Below, one piece after another: positions 8,452 to 16,692 of a stretch of DNA of 64,000 bases; the stretch's first letter is position 1; each line of letters begins with the position of its first letter. The translations under genes and the position numbers were made by a program. The notes under the pieces were generated by a model. The model made no database searches. It had not been told where the DNA came from and worked only from the letters and a program-made list of their open reading frames with translations. The DNA lies in contig CBFGTI010000003.1 in NCBI GenBank assembly GCA_965651695.1, positions 25,765 to 89,764 on the forward strand, read 5' to 3'. The DNA comes from Imperialibacter sp965651695 (GTDB lineage: Bacteria > Bacteroidota > Bacteroidia > Cytophagales > Cyclobacteriaceae).

Positions 8452-10872
8452 ATGCAACACTTCACTATCTCCTTCAAGCGCCTGACTATGGCCGACCTGG
8501 CCAGTGTTGGTGGAAAAAATGCTTCTCTCGGCGAAATGATCAGGCACCTCTCACCTTACGGTATCAGGGTACCCGATGGTTTCGCGATCACCGTAGAAGC
8601 CTGGCACGAATTCCTCGCATCGAATAAACTGACAGAAAAAATCGACCAGCTTTGCAGCAGCATCAACTCCAAAACACTCGATGGCTTGCCGGAAGTGGGA
8701 AAAACGTGCCGGAGTCTCGTGCTGGCAGGCACACTGCCCGTTGGTGTGTCAAAAGCCATTGCCAAAGCCTACCGCGACATGGCCAAAGAATATGGCAACA
8801 GCCCATCGGTGGCAGTGCGAAGCAGCGCTACCGCCGAGGATTCTCCCACAGCCAGCTTTGCGGGGCAGCACGAGTCGTATCTCAATGTGCATGGAGAAGA
8901 GGCGCTCCTTGAGGCCGTAAAGCACTGTTACGCTTCTTTGTTCAACGACAGGGCCATTAAATACCGGATCGACAACGCATTCCCGCACATGCAGGTTGGC
9001 CTCTCGGTTGGCGTGCAGCTAATGGTGCGGTCCGACAAAGGCAGTGCCGGGGTCGCTTTCACCATTGAGCCCGAAAGTGGCAATAAAAATCTCGTGTACA
9101 TCACAGGAGCCTGGGGCCTGGGCGAGAGCGTTGTGCAGGGCGCTGTAAACACCGATGAGTTTTACCTGTTCAAACCGACCATCGGGCTGGACCGGAATAG
9201 CCTGGTATACCGGCGTTTGGGCGACAAAGCACAGATGATGGTATATGGGGGCAAAGACGGTAAAAATACTGCCTGGAAAAACACCCCGCAGGCATTGAGA
9301 GATCAGTATGTGCTGTCGGACGACGAACTGCTGCTGCTGGGCAAATGGTGCTACGATATCGAAAAACACTACAAGCTGCCCATGGATATAGAATGGGCCA
9401 AAGATGGCATTAACGATCAGCTGTACATTATTCAGGCCAGGCCCGAAACAGTGCATGGGCAGCGAAAAACGCTGGAGCTGAAAGAATATGCCCTCAAAGC
9501 CACCGCCGCCCCGCTGCTCTCAGGCAAGGCGGTCGGCCGGTCGGTCGTAAGCGGCAGAGTGTGCATTGTACGGTCGCTGGCCGATGCCGGTAAGCTGCAG
9601 CAGGGCGACATCATCGTGGCCGACATCACCAACCCCGACTGGAATGCGCTGCTGCGAAAAGCCATTTGCATTGTTACCAATAAGGGCGGCAGAACCAGCC
9701 ATGCAAGCATAGTTGCCAGAGAGCTGGGAATACCGGCGGTGGTGGGCACATTGCAGGCTACTGAAAAGCTCTCCGACGGGCAGGTAGTTACAGTTTCCTG
9801 TGCAGGCGGCGACACCGGTTTTGTGTACGAAGGAAAGGTGGACTGGACCGAGAGCACTATTCCCATCGACCGCCTTACCGAAACATCCACCAAACCAATG
9901 GTGATATTGGCCGATCCGGAAAAAGCCCTTCTGTACGCTTCTTACCCCAATGCAGGTGTTGGCCTTCTGCGAATGGAGTTCATTATCAGCAATAGCCTGC
10001 AGGTTCACCCTATGGCACTGGTTAAGTTCGACGAGCTATCCTCAGCCACCGAAAAGAAGCAGATAGAGGCGCTAACCCGGCACTATTCCGACAAAAAGCA
10101 ATTCTTCGTGGATAAACTGGCAGAAGCAATTGCGCTGGTGGCGGCGGCTTTCTCGCCACGGCCGGTAATTGTTCGTATGAGCGACTTTAAAACCAACGAA
10201 TACGCCACACTACTCGGCGGGAGGCAGTTTGAACCGGGTGAAGAAAACCCCATGCTTGGTTTCAGAGGGGCCAGCCGCTACTACCACGAACGCTACAGGC
10301 AGGGCTTCGGCCTCGAGTGCCAGGCCATCAAAAAGGTGCGCGACGAAATGGGGCTCACCAATGTAAAAGTGATGATCCCCTTTTGCCGCACAGTTGAAGA
10401 AGGCCGGAAAGTGCTGGAGGTGATGGCCGGCTTCGGACTGGAGCAGGCAACAAACGGGCTCGAGGTGTATGTAATGGCCGAAATACCCAGCAATATTTTA
10501 CTTGCCGGACAGTTTGCCGAAATCTTCGACGGGTTTTCAATAGGTTCCAACGACCTCACCCAGCTGACCCTTGGCATCGACCGTGACTCGGCTATCATCA
10601 GCGATTTGTTTGACGAAAACAACGAAGCGGTAACGATGCTGATCCGCCACCTGGTAGAAACCGCGCACAAAAAGAAAGTGGAGGTGGGGCTTTGCGGGCA
10701 GGCTCCGAGCGACTACCCGGATTTTGCCCGCTTCCTCGTGTCGTGTGGCATCGATACCATTTCGTTCAACCCCGACGCCCTCGTTAAAGGAATCGAAAAT
10801 ATAATGAAAGCCGAGCGTGAGGTGCCTTTGGTGCAACCGCGGGTGCAACCGCGGGTGCAACCTCACCTTTAG
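8452..10872 (+). CDS. ppsA: Phosphoenolpyruvate synthase
   Basis: An 806-residue pyruvate, water dikinase that converts pyruvate and ATP to PEP, AMP and phosphate for gluconeogenesis. Domain order is N-terminal ATP-grasp (VGGKNASLGEM near residue 20, then SSATAEDSPTASFAGQH), the mobile phosphohistidine domain (TNKGGRTSHASIVARELGIP, His being phosphorylated), and the C-terminal PEP-binding barrel (IGSNDLTQLTLGIDRDS and the catalytic Cys in VGLCGQAPSDYP). The ATG at 8452 is chosen because the family N-terminus begins there; a longer frame starts at 8356 with 32 unrelated residues. The extreme C-terminus is a Val-Gln-Pro-Arg repeat from a 12-bp tandem repeat. It converges with the GH130 gene. 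With PEP carboxylase at 30884 it covers the PEP node. Confidence 0.93.
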   Translation: MQHFTISFKRLTMADLASVGGKNASLGEMIRHLSPYGIRVPDGFAITVEAWHEFLASNKLTEKIDQLCSSINSKTLDGLPEVGKTCRSLVLAGTLPVGVSKAIAKAYRDMAKEYGNSPSVAVRSSATAEDSPTASFAGQHESYLNVHGEEALLEAVKHCYASLFNDRAIKYRIDNAFPHMQVGLSVGVQLMVRSDKGSAGVAFTIEPESGNKNLVYITGAWGLGESVVQGAVNTDEFYLFKPTIGLDRNSLVYRRLGDKAQMMVYGGKDGKNTAWKNTPQALRDQYVLSDDELLLLGKWCYDIEKHYKLPMDIEWAKDGINDQLYIIQARPETVHGQRKTLELKEYALKATAAPLLSGKAVGRSVVSGRVCIVRSLADAGKLQQGDIIVADITNPDWNALLRKAICIVTNKGGRTSHASIVARELGIPAVVGTLQATEKLSDGQVVTVSCAGGDTGFVYEGKVDWTESTIPIDRLTETSTKPMVILADPEKALLYASYPNAGVGLLRMEFIISNSLQVHPMALVKFDELSSATEKKQIEALTRHYSDKKQFFVDKLAEAIALVAAAFSPRPVIVRMSDFKTNEYATLLGGRQFEPGEENPMLGFRGASRYYHERYRQGFGLECQAIKKVRDEMGLTNVKVMIPFCRTVEEGRKVLEVMAGFGLEQATNGLEVYVMAEIPSNILLAGQFAEIFDGFSIGSNDLTQLTLGIDRDSAIISDLFDENNEAVTMLIRHLVETAHKKKVEVGLCGQAPSDYPDFARFLVSCGIDTISFNPDALVKGIENIMKAEREVPLVQPRVQPRVQPHL
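10830..10866 (+). repeat. Tandem 12-bp units at the 3-prime end of ppsA
   Basis: GTGCAACCGCGG occurs twice in tandem, followed by a third diverged copy (GTGCAACCTCAC), encoding a Val-Gln-Pro-Arg, Val-Gln-Pro-Arg, Val-Gln-Pro-His tail just before the stop codon. Same unit length as the repeat in the GH57 gene but unrelated sequence. Confidence 0.8.
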
Positions 10873-10902
10873 CAGCTTGTTAGCGGTTCTGCAATAAGCT
10901 GT
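10872..10902. terminator. Weak hairpin between convergent ppsA and GH130 gene
   Basis: CAGCTT at 10873-10878 pairs with AAGCTG at 10896-10901 across a 17-base loop, in the 33-base gap between the two stop codons. There is no strong U-run, so terminator function is tentative. Confidence 0.3.
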
Positions 10903-10905
10903 AGA

Positions 10906-12006
10906 TTACTCGCTTACGGCCACGGCAATTTTTGAATCGGCTGTGCCATAGTAGAGGTACCACTTGCCCTTGTACTCCACCAGGCCTTCCAAAAAACACA
11001 CGTTATTCACCTGCCCGGTTATTTCATAGTCCTTATCGGGCTTGAAGAAATAAGTCTCCGACCGGTCCTTCACGGCCGAAGGGTCGTTAATATCAAAAAG
11101 TATCTGGCCAGCGGCATAGGTACCCTCCGGCAACGCCTTATCGCCGCCTTCCGCCTTATTTCTGCTGTTGTAAATGAGCAAAATGCCCTGCTCCGTAATA
11201 AACGCCTGTGGCCCCGGCTCTACCAGGTCGCTGTCGAACTTGCCTGCCCGCGGGCCAAAAACAGGCTTCAGTTTGTATTCTCCCTCACCGGCTTGTGCGT
11301 CTGTTACCGGGGTCCAGTTAATAAGGTCATCCGACCAGGCCAGGTAGATGTTGGTATCGCCCCAGTACATCCAGTACTTCCCATTTATTTTAGTGGCAAT
11401 AAATTTATCACCATCTTTTTTGCTCACAATCGACCCCGACTTCGACCACACGTCTACGTACTTGCCACCCTCGGCCGCCAAAAACACCGGCCCATGCTTG
11501 GTCCAGGTCAGCAAGTCTTCTGATGAGGCAACCAGGAGCCTCGCAATGGAGCCGTCGTAAGCAGTGTAGGTCATGTAGTAGCGGCCCGCCCGGCTTTCCA
11601 CAATGCGGGGGTCTTCGCAGCCTCCTTCCCATTCGTACACCTTCACCGAGTCATTTTCCGGGTAAAACACCGGCTCCGGCAGTCTTTCAAAGTTTACGCC
11701 ATCATTGCTTGTAGCCAGTCCTATTCTCGAGGTACCCGCATACTTGCCCACCCTGTCTTCGGCCCGGTACAACAAGTGCACCTGCCCGTTGCGCACCACC
11801 GCAGTTGGGTTAAAAACGTCCTTCGCTTCCCAAAACACGCTGTCTTGCCGTACGGGGCACCAGAAGGCCGTGTTTTCGAGGGGAGTCAGTATGGGATTGG
11901 CCCCATCATCTTTCACAAAAGGTCCCAGCTGCCAGTTTTGCGGTGGCTTTTCGGGTGTGCAGGCAACAAAAGAGAAAAAAATAAGAGCTACAAAAATACC
12001 TTTCAT
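10906..12006 (-). CDS. GH130-like glycosidase/phosphorylase, lipoprotein
   Basis: A 366-residue five-bladed beta-propeller enzyme of the GH130/DUF377 type. The blades show YRAEDRVG, SRIGLATSNDGVNFERL, the catalytic-face motif GGCEDPRI and YYMTYTAYDG, all typical of mannosyl-glycan phosphorylases or hydrolases. The start at 12006 gives a lipoprotein signal (MKGIFVALIFFSFVAC, lipobox FVAC with Cys16), so it is exported and lipid-anchored, unlike classical cytosolic GH130 phosphorylases. The longer frame back to 12165 would bury this signal. It diverges from radC across 146 bases. Preferred substrate is likely a beta-mannoside or related oligosaccharide; hydrolase activity is more plausible than phosphorolysis outside the cytoplasm. 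Confidence 0.75.
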   Translation of the reverse strand: MKGIFVALIFFSFVACTPEKPPQNWQLGPFVKDDGANPILTPLENTAFWCPVRQDSVFWEAKDVFNPTAVVRNGQVHLLYRAEDRVGKYAGTSRIGLATSNDGVNFERLPEPVFYPENDSVKVYEWEGGCEDPRIVESRAGRYYMTYTAYDGSIARLLVASSEDLLTWTKHGPVFLAAEGGKYVDVWSKSGSIVSKKDGDKFIATKINGKYWMYWGDTNIYLAWSDDLINWTPVTDAQAGEGEYKLKPVFGPRAGKFDSDLVEPGPQAFITEQGILLIYNSRNKAEGGDKALPEGTYAAGQILFDINDPSAVKDRSETYFFKPDKDYEITGQVNNVCFLEGLVEYKGKWYLYYGTADSKIAVAVSE

Positions 12007-12124
12007 AAATACCAATAATTTGAGGATGATAGAAAAAGCTAACATTCCAGTTAAAAATCTTATGTTTGAAACCTTCGAAGATAAAGAAAGTCCAATTAAT
12101 AGGAAGTTTTTTGTCGCTCGGGAG

Positions 12125-12132
12125 TATGTTTG
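12125..12132 (+). promoter_or_regulatory. Promoter -7 element for radC
   Basis: TATGTTTG matches TAnnTTTG and would start transcription near 12139, leaving a short leader before the ATG at 12153. This supports that ATG over the upstream ATG at 12066. I do not see a matching TTG at the expected distance. Confidence 0.4.
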
Positions 12133-12152
12133 TTTTACAAAAAAAACCAGCC

Positions 12153-12860
12153 ATGCCTGTTTCAAAATATGCCAACCCCTTGTCCATCAAAAGCTGGGCT
12201 GAAGACGACCGCCCCCGCGAAAAGCTCATGTTTAAGGGAAAGGCCTCGCTCTCCGATGCCGAGCTGCTGGCTATCCTTATAAACTCCGGCACCCGCAAGC
12301 ATACCGCTGTAGATTTGGCCAAAATGATTCTGCAAAAAGCAAACAATGATTTGAACGCCCTGGGTAAATTCACCATTTCCGATTTTACGGCCTTTGAGGG
12401 AATCGGGCAGGCTCGGGCTATCACTATTATGGCAGCATTGGAGCTTGGCCGCCGCCGGAAGGCCTTAGCCCCCAATATAAAAGCCGAGGTAATTACGAGC
12501 AGGGATGCTTATAATTTAATGAGGCCACATTTGATGGACCTACCGCACGAGGAGTTTTGGGTAATCTTCCTCAATAGAGCGGGCCGGGTACTTTTGGTGC
12601 AACAGGTAAGTGTAGGTGGCACCGTGGGTACAGTAGCCGATCCAAAGGTGATTTTTAAAAAAGCGCTTGAAATACAGGGCTGCGCTCGTTTAATTTTGGT
12701 GCATAATCACCCGTCGGGAAATCCACAACCCAGTCAGGCTGATATTAACCTTACCCGGTCGATGAAAGCGGCTGGAAAAGTGTTGCAGCTCGATGTAGTG
12801 GATCACGTGATTTATGCTGAACATGGGTTTTACAGCTTTGCAGACGAATCAATGATGTAG
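12153..12860 (+). CDS. radC: RadC-family (UPF0758) JAMM-domain protein
   Basis: A 235-residue protein with the RadC architecture: N-terminal helix-hairpin-helix region (SDAELLAILINSGTR, then FEGIGQARAITIMAALELGRR) and a C-terminal JAB1/MPN-like domain with the metal motif HNHPSGNPQPSQAD. The family was once linked to DNA repair, but its molecular role is unsettled. The ATG at 12153 begins at the conserved SIKSWAEDDRPREKL region; the longer frame from 12066 adds unrelated residues and overlaps the promoter-like site at 12125. It is followed four bases later by a DUF1684 gene, probably in one transcript. Confidence 0.88.
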   Translation: MPVSKYANPLSIKSWAEDDRPREKLMFKGKASLSDAELLAILINSGTRKHTAVDLAKMILQKANNDLNALGKFTISDFTAFEGIGQARAITIMAALELGRRRKALAPNIKAEVITSRDAYNLMRPHLMDLPHEEFWVIFLNRAGRVLLVQQVSVGGTVGTVADPKVIFKKALEIQGCARLILVHNHPSGNPQPSQADINLTRSMKAAGKVLQLDVVDHVIYAEHGFYSFADESMM

Positions 12861-12864
12861 CAAC

Positions 12865-13464
12865 ATGAGAGGATATAGACTAATTATAAGCCTGGTGGCA
12901 GTAGTAACAGGCATCGCCATTTTTATTATGAACTCCTCTGGCTCTGATGAAGATTACATCAGAGAAGTGGAGGAAGAGAGGGCTGAGAAGGAAGAGTTTA
13001 TGCGTACATCCGATGCCTCTCCTTTTAAAGAAAAGCCTTTTGAAGGCCTTAAGTACTACCCTGTAAACCCCGAGTACAAAGTAATGGCCAACGTGAGGCA
13101 GCTGGACACAAAGGAGCTGGTTGAACTGCCCACAAGCGACGGCAAGGTTGAAAAGTACCAGAAATACGCCGTGGCCGAATTTAACCTGAAGGGCGAAAGG
13201 CACCAGCTAACACTGCTCCGGCAGGTTGCCCAGGGCATGCAGCGGGTAACTTTCCTCGCCTTTGCCGATCAAACCAGCGGAGAAACTACCTACGGCGGTG
13301 GCCGCTACCTGGACGTGTCGGTAAAAAATGCCCGCCAGATTGCCCTCGATTTCAATAAAGCATACAACCCTTATTGCGACTATAACCCCACGTATTCTTG
13401 CCCCCTTCCTTTAAAGGAAAACATTTTGACAGTGGCTATTGAGGCGGGAGAAAAAACCTACTGA
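12865..13464 (+). CDS. DUF1684 domain-containing protein
   Basis: A 199-residue protein with an N-terminal membrane anchor or signal (residues 5-22) followed by a charged Glu/Lys-rich segment and a DUF1684 domain. Recognisable family blocks are SPFKE near residue 51, FADQTSGETTYGGGRYLDV, DFNKAYNPYCDYNP, and SCPLPLKENILTVAIEAGEK at the C-terminus. Two conserved Cys residues lie in the last block. The biochemical function of DUF1684 is not established; the protein is probably periplasmic or tethered to the inner membrane. It sits four bases after radC and 76 bases before pheT. Confidence 0.8.
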   Translation: MRGYRLIISLVAVVTGIAIFIMNSSGSDEDYIREVEEERAEKEEFMRTSDASPFKEKPFEGLKYYPVNPEYKVMANVRQLDTKELVELPTSDGKVEKYQKYAVAEFNLKGERHQLTLLRQVAQGMQRVTFLAFADQTSGETTYGGGRYLDVSVKNARQIALDFNKAYNPYCDYNPTYSCPLPLKENILTVAIEAGEKTY

Positions 13465-13540
13465 AGTTCCCTTTACCTTGCTGCTATTTCCTTAATTTTA
13501 CGGCCTTGTTTCAAAAAAAATAGAACGAACCTCACAGGGG

Positions 13541-15961
13541 ATGAAGATTTCATACAATTGGCTGAAGGAATATGTACACCTTGACGAATCGCCCGAAGAA
13601 ATATCCAGCGTATTAACAAGCCTCGGACTTGAAGTAGAAAAGCTCGAAACCCACGAGGAAATCCCCGGCAGCATGCAGGGGTTGGTAATTGGCGAAGTAA
13701 AAGAATGCAGGGTACATCCCAACGCCGATAAGCTTAAGCTTACAAAGGTGGATGCCGGTGGCCCCGAACTGCTCGACATTGTGTGCGGCGCTCCCAATGT
13801 GGCCGCTGGGCAAAAGGTGGTAGTTGCCCCTGTTGGCACTACCGTTTTTCCCAAAGGCGGCGAATCCTTTCAGATTAAAAAAGCCAAAATCCGTGGCGAG
13901 GAGTCGAACGGAATGATTTGCGCCGAGGACGAAATTGGGCTAAGCAACGACCACGGTGGCGTAATAGTGCTCGACACCGACCTGCCCAACGGTACTCCGG
14001 CAGCGGAATACTTCAACCCGCAAACCGATTATATTTTCGAGATAGGCCTCACGCCCAACAGGGCCGATGCCGCCTCGCATTATGGCACCGCCCGTGACCT
14101 TGCCGCTTACTACGGCAGGCAGCTGCAGTTTCCTTCAATAGATACCTTCAAAGCCGACACGCACGATTACCCGGTTGAAGTGGTGATTGAAAATGCCGAA
14201 GCCTGTCCCAGGTACTCAGGCGTTTCAATTTCAGGAGTGAGAATTGGCGAGTCGCCCCTATGGCTTAAGAAGAGGCTGGAGTCGATCGGCCTCGACCCCA
14301 TCAACAATGTAGTAGACATTACCAACTTTATCTGCCATGGCCTCGGGCAGCCCCTGCACGGCTTTGATGCCGACAAAATCAGCGGCAGGAAAGTAGTGGT
14401 GAAAACACTGCCGGAGGGAACGCCGTTTGTTACGCTCGACCAGAAGGAGCGAAAGCTGAACGCCGAAGACCTAATGATTTGCGATGCAAAAGAAGGCATG
14501 TGCATAGCCGGCGTATTTGGCGGCATCCACTCGGGAATTACCGGCGCAACAACAAATATTTTTCTGGAATCGGCCTACTTTTCTCCCGACTACATCAGAA
14601 AAACCAGCATGCGCCATGGGTTGAAAACCGACGCTTCTTTCCGTTTTGAGCGTGGAATTAACCCCCACACTACTGTCGATATACTCAAGTATGCAGCTAT
14701 TTTGATCAAAGCGGTGGCCGGTGGCACCATTAGCTCCGGCATCGTCGACGTTTACCCCAAACCCGTCGCCGATTTCCGCTTCCCTGTACGGTTCTCCCGC
14801 ATTAACCTGCTTATTGGGAAAAAAATTGAAAGAGAACGAGTGCTGGGCATCCTGCAGAACCTTCAGATAGGGATCGAAAACCTATCCGCGGAAGGATTTA
14901 CCGCCGTAGTGCCGCCTTACCGGGTCGACGTGCAGCGTGAGGTAGACATAATAGAAGAGGTGCTTCGGGTGTATGGCCTCGATAACATTGCACTAGCACC
15001 AACCATTGGAGCTACAACGTTATCAGAATTTCCGGAGGTCGACGAAAACAAGCTGCAGCTTAAAGTCTCCGAATTTCTGGCAGCCAGGGGCTTTTATGAA
15101 ATAATTACCAATTCACTCACCTCGCCGGAGTATGGCGCCAAATCGGGCCTCTATGCCGATGAGGCCAACGTGAGCATACTCAACAAGCTGAGCGAAGAAT
15201 TGGGAGTGATGCGCCAGTCGCTGCTTTTTACCGGGCTTGAAGTAATTGGCTACAACAATAACCACCGGCAACCCAATCTCAAGTTTTTTGAGTTCGGCAA
15301 AACGTACCAGAAAAAGGAAGCCGGTAAATACCAGGAGCAACATCGCCTAGCGCTATTTCTCACCGGCGATGTGAATGAAGAAAACTGGCGTGAAACACCC
15401 GCCCGCCCGGTAGAATTCTTCGACCTCGCTAGTGCAATCCAGCAAATTTTGAATAAATTGAACATCCGGGGATTTGAAATGGTGCCCTCGGGCGATAAGG
15501 CTTTCGACTATGGGTTGGATTTTCGGCTAAACGGGAAAGTGTTTGCCACGGCCGGTAAGGTGAAAAAAAACCACCTGAAGCTGGCCGGCGTAAAGCAGGA
15601 CGTTTTCTTTGCCGACCTCGATTGGAAGCAGCTTTTGAAGTGGTACAAACGAACCATCGACTACAGGGAAGTCTCGCGGTTTCCGGAAGTGCGACGAGAC
15701 CTTTCACTGGTGCTCGATAAAAGTGTGTCGTTTGCAGAGGTAGAAAAAATTGCACGGAACGTAGATCGCAGGTTGATAAAACGCCTGAATGTTTTTAGCG
15801 TGTACGAGGGCGACAAGCTGGAGGAGGGCAAAAAATCTTACGCCATTAGCTTTATCCTTCAGGATGAAAAAGATACGCTGAAAGACAAGCAGATCGACAA
15901 AACCATGAATGCGCTAATGGCGGCTTTCGAAAGCGAACTTGGAGCGGTGATCAGAAAATAA
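13541..15961 (+). CDS. pheT: Phenylalanine--tRNA ligase beta subunit
   Basis: An 806-residue beta chain of the alpha2-beta2 enzyme that charges tRNA-Phe. The N-terminus MKISYNWLKEYV is diagnostic; next come the tRNA-binding OB domain (about 40-150, with DIVCGAPNVAAGQKVVVAPV), B3/B4 editing region (with GLGQPLHGFDADKI), the B5 domain, the catalytic-like core (EVDIIEEVLRVYGLDNI and following), and the ferredoxin-fold anticodon-binding domain at the C-terminus (SRFPEVRRDLSLVLDKSVSF). Length is normal. A GGGG just before the ATG at 13541 serves as ribosome-binding site. The following genes (coiled coil, zapA, rny) form a run seen repeatedly in Bacteroidota. pheS is not in the window. Confidence 0.96.
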   Translation: MKISYNWLKEYVHLDESPEEISSVLTSLGLEVEKLETHEEIPGSMQGLVIGEVKECRVHPNADKLKLTKVDAGGPELLDIVCGAPNVAAGQKVVVAPVGTTVFPKGGESFQIKKAKIRGEESNGMICAEDEIGLSNDHGGVIVLDTDLPNGTPAAEYFNPQTDYIFEIGLTPNRADAASHYGTARDLAAYYGRQLQFPSIDTFKADTHDYPVEVVIENAEACPRYSGVSISGVRIGESPLWLKKRLESIGLDPINNVVDITNFICHGLGQPLHGFDADKISGRKVVVKTLPEGTPFVTLDQKERKLNAEDLMICDAKEGMCIAGVFGGIHSGITGATTNIFLESAYFSPDYIRKTSMRHGLKTDASFRFERGINPHTTVDILKYAAILIKAVAGGTISSGIVDVYPKPVADFRFPVRFSRINLLIGKKIERERVLGILQNLQIGIENLSAEGFTAVVPPYRVDVQREVDIIEEVLRVYGLDNIALAPTIGATTLSEFPEVDENKLQLKVSEFLAARGFYEIITNSLTSPEYGAKSGLYADEANVSILNKLSEELGVMRQSLLFTGLEVIGYNNNHRQPNLKFFEFGKTYQKKEAGKYQEQHRLALFLTGDVNEENWRETPARPVEFFDLASAIQQILNKLNIRGFEMVPSGDKAFDYGLDFRLNGKVFATAGKVKKNHLKLAGVKQDVFFADLDWKQLLKWYKRTIDYREVSRFPEVRRDLSLVLDKSVSFAEVEKIARNVDRRLIKRLNVFSVYEGDKLEEGKKSYAISFILQDEKDTLKDKQIDKTMNALMAAFESELGAVIRK

Positions 15962-16014
15962 CTTCGTAAGGCAAACAAAGCTGTTCTGATTTTCCTTTAA
16001 ACATCGATATACCC

Positions 16015-16311
16015 ATGAATAATCACCATCTTAACGCAGAATTGAGTTCGCTGGAGAGAAAAGTTTCTCTTCTTTTGAACGAATACAAAACCTTAAAACA
16101 GGAGATTATTTATCTAAAGAGCGAAAATGACGAGTTGAGGGGGATTTTGACAACAAAGGAGCAACAAATTTCCGACTTCCAAAATAAGTTTAAAATTAGT
16201 AAAATTGCTGATAGTTTGGCATTGAGTGGAAATGACTCAACAGAACTCAAACAAGTATTAAATGAATATATAAAGGAGATAGATAGGTGCATTGCTCATC
16301 TGAGTCAATAA
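16015..16311 (+). CDS. Small coiled-coil protein, ZapB-like
   Basis: A 98-residue protein whose first 65 residues form a heptad-rich coiled coil (for example LSSLERKVSLLLNEYKTLK then IIYLKSENDELR), followed by a short C-terminal helix. I do not recognise a named domain. Its place directly before zapA, its size and its coiled-coil character suggest a ZapB-like partner at the FtsZ ring, but ZapB homology itself is not evident. The base composition is more AT-rich than in pheT or rny. It starts 53 bases after pheT and ends 18 bases before zapA, so co-transcription is likely. Confidence 0.75.
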   Translation: MNNHHLNAELSSLERKVSLLLNEYKTLKQEIIYLKSENDELRGILTTKEQQISDFQNKFKISKIADSLALSGNDSTELKQVLNEYIKEIDRCIAHLSQ

Positions 16312-16329
16312 ACCTTCTGAATATCAGGG

Positions 16330-16614
16330 ATGGGAGAGCTTTCGATACGGATTAAAATAGGCAACAGGGAATACCCGATGAAGGTATCGGCGCAGGAAGA
16401 AGCGATGGTACGGCAGGCGGGTAAACAATTGAATGAGCGTCTGAGATCGTACAAAGAACAGTTTGGAATCGACGATCAGCAAGACCTTTTGGCGATGGTA
16501 TCATTCGACCTGTTAATTGAAAAGATTAAAGCCGACGAAGCTCTTGTAGGTATTGATCAGTTAACATTGGAAAAAATTTCTAACCTCAACCAGCAGATCA
16601 CCCAGGCTTTATAA
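16330..16614 (+). CDS. zapA: Cell division protein ZapA
   Basis: A 94-residue ZapA: an N-terminal beta-rich head (LSIRIKIGNREYPMKV) and a C-terminal coiled-coil dimerisation helix. ZapA binds FtsZ and bundles protofilaments at the division site. The segment EEAMVRQAGKQLNERL followed by DLLAMVSFDLLIEK is typical of the family. It lies between a coiled-coil gene and rny, as in many Bacteroidota. The C-terminal helix is a little short but the length is within the usual range. Confidence 0.85.
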   Translation: MGELSIRIKIGNREYPMKVSAQEEAMVRQAGKQLNERLRSYKEQFGIDDQQDLLAMVSFDLLIEKIKADEALVGIDQLTLEKISNLNQQITQAL

Positions 16615-16692
16615 TCTCTTTCATTTTTTATTGTTGTACTTCTGTAGCAAGTCCGCCCGGTGTCATTTTCATTACACCTTAAAATCATTGTT

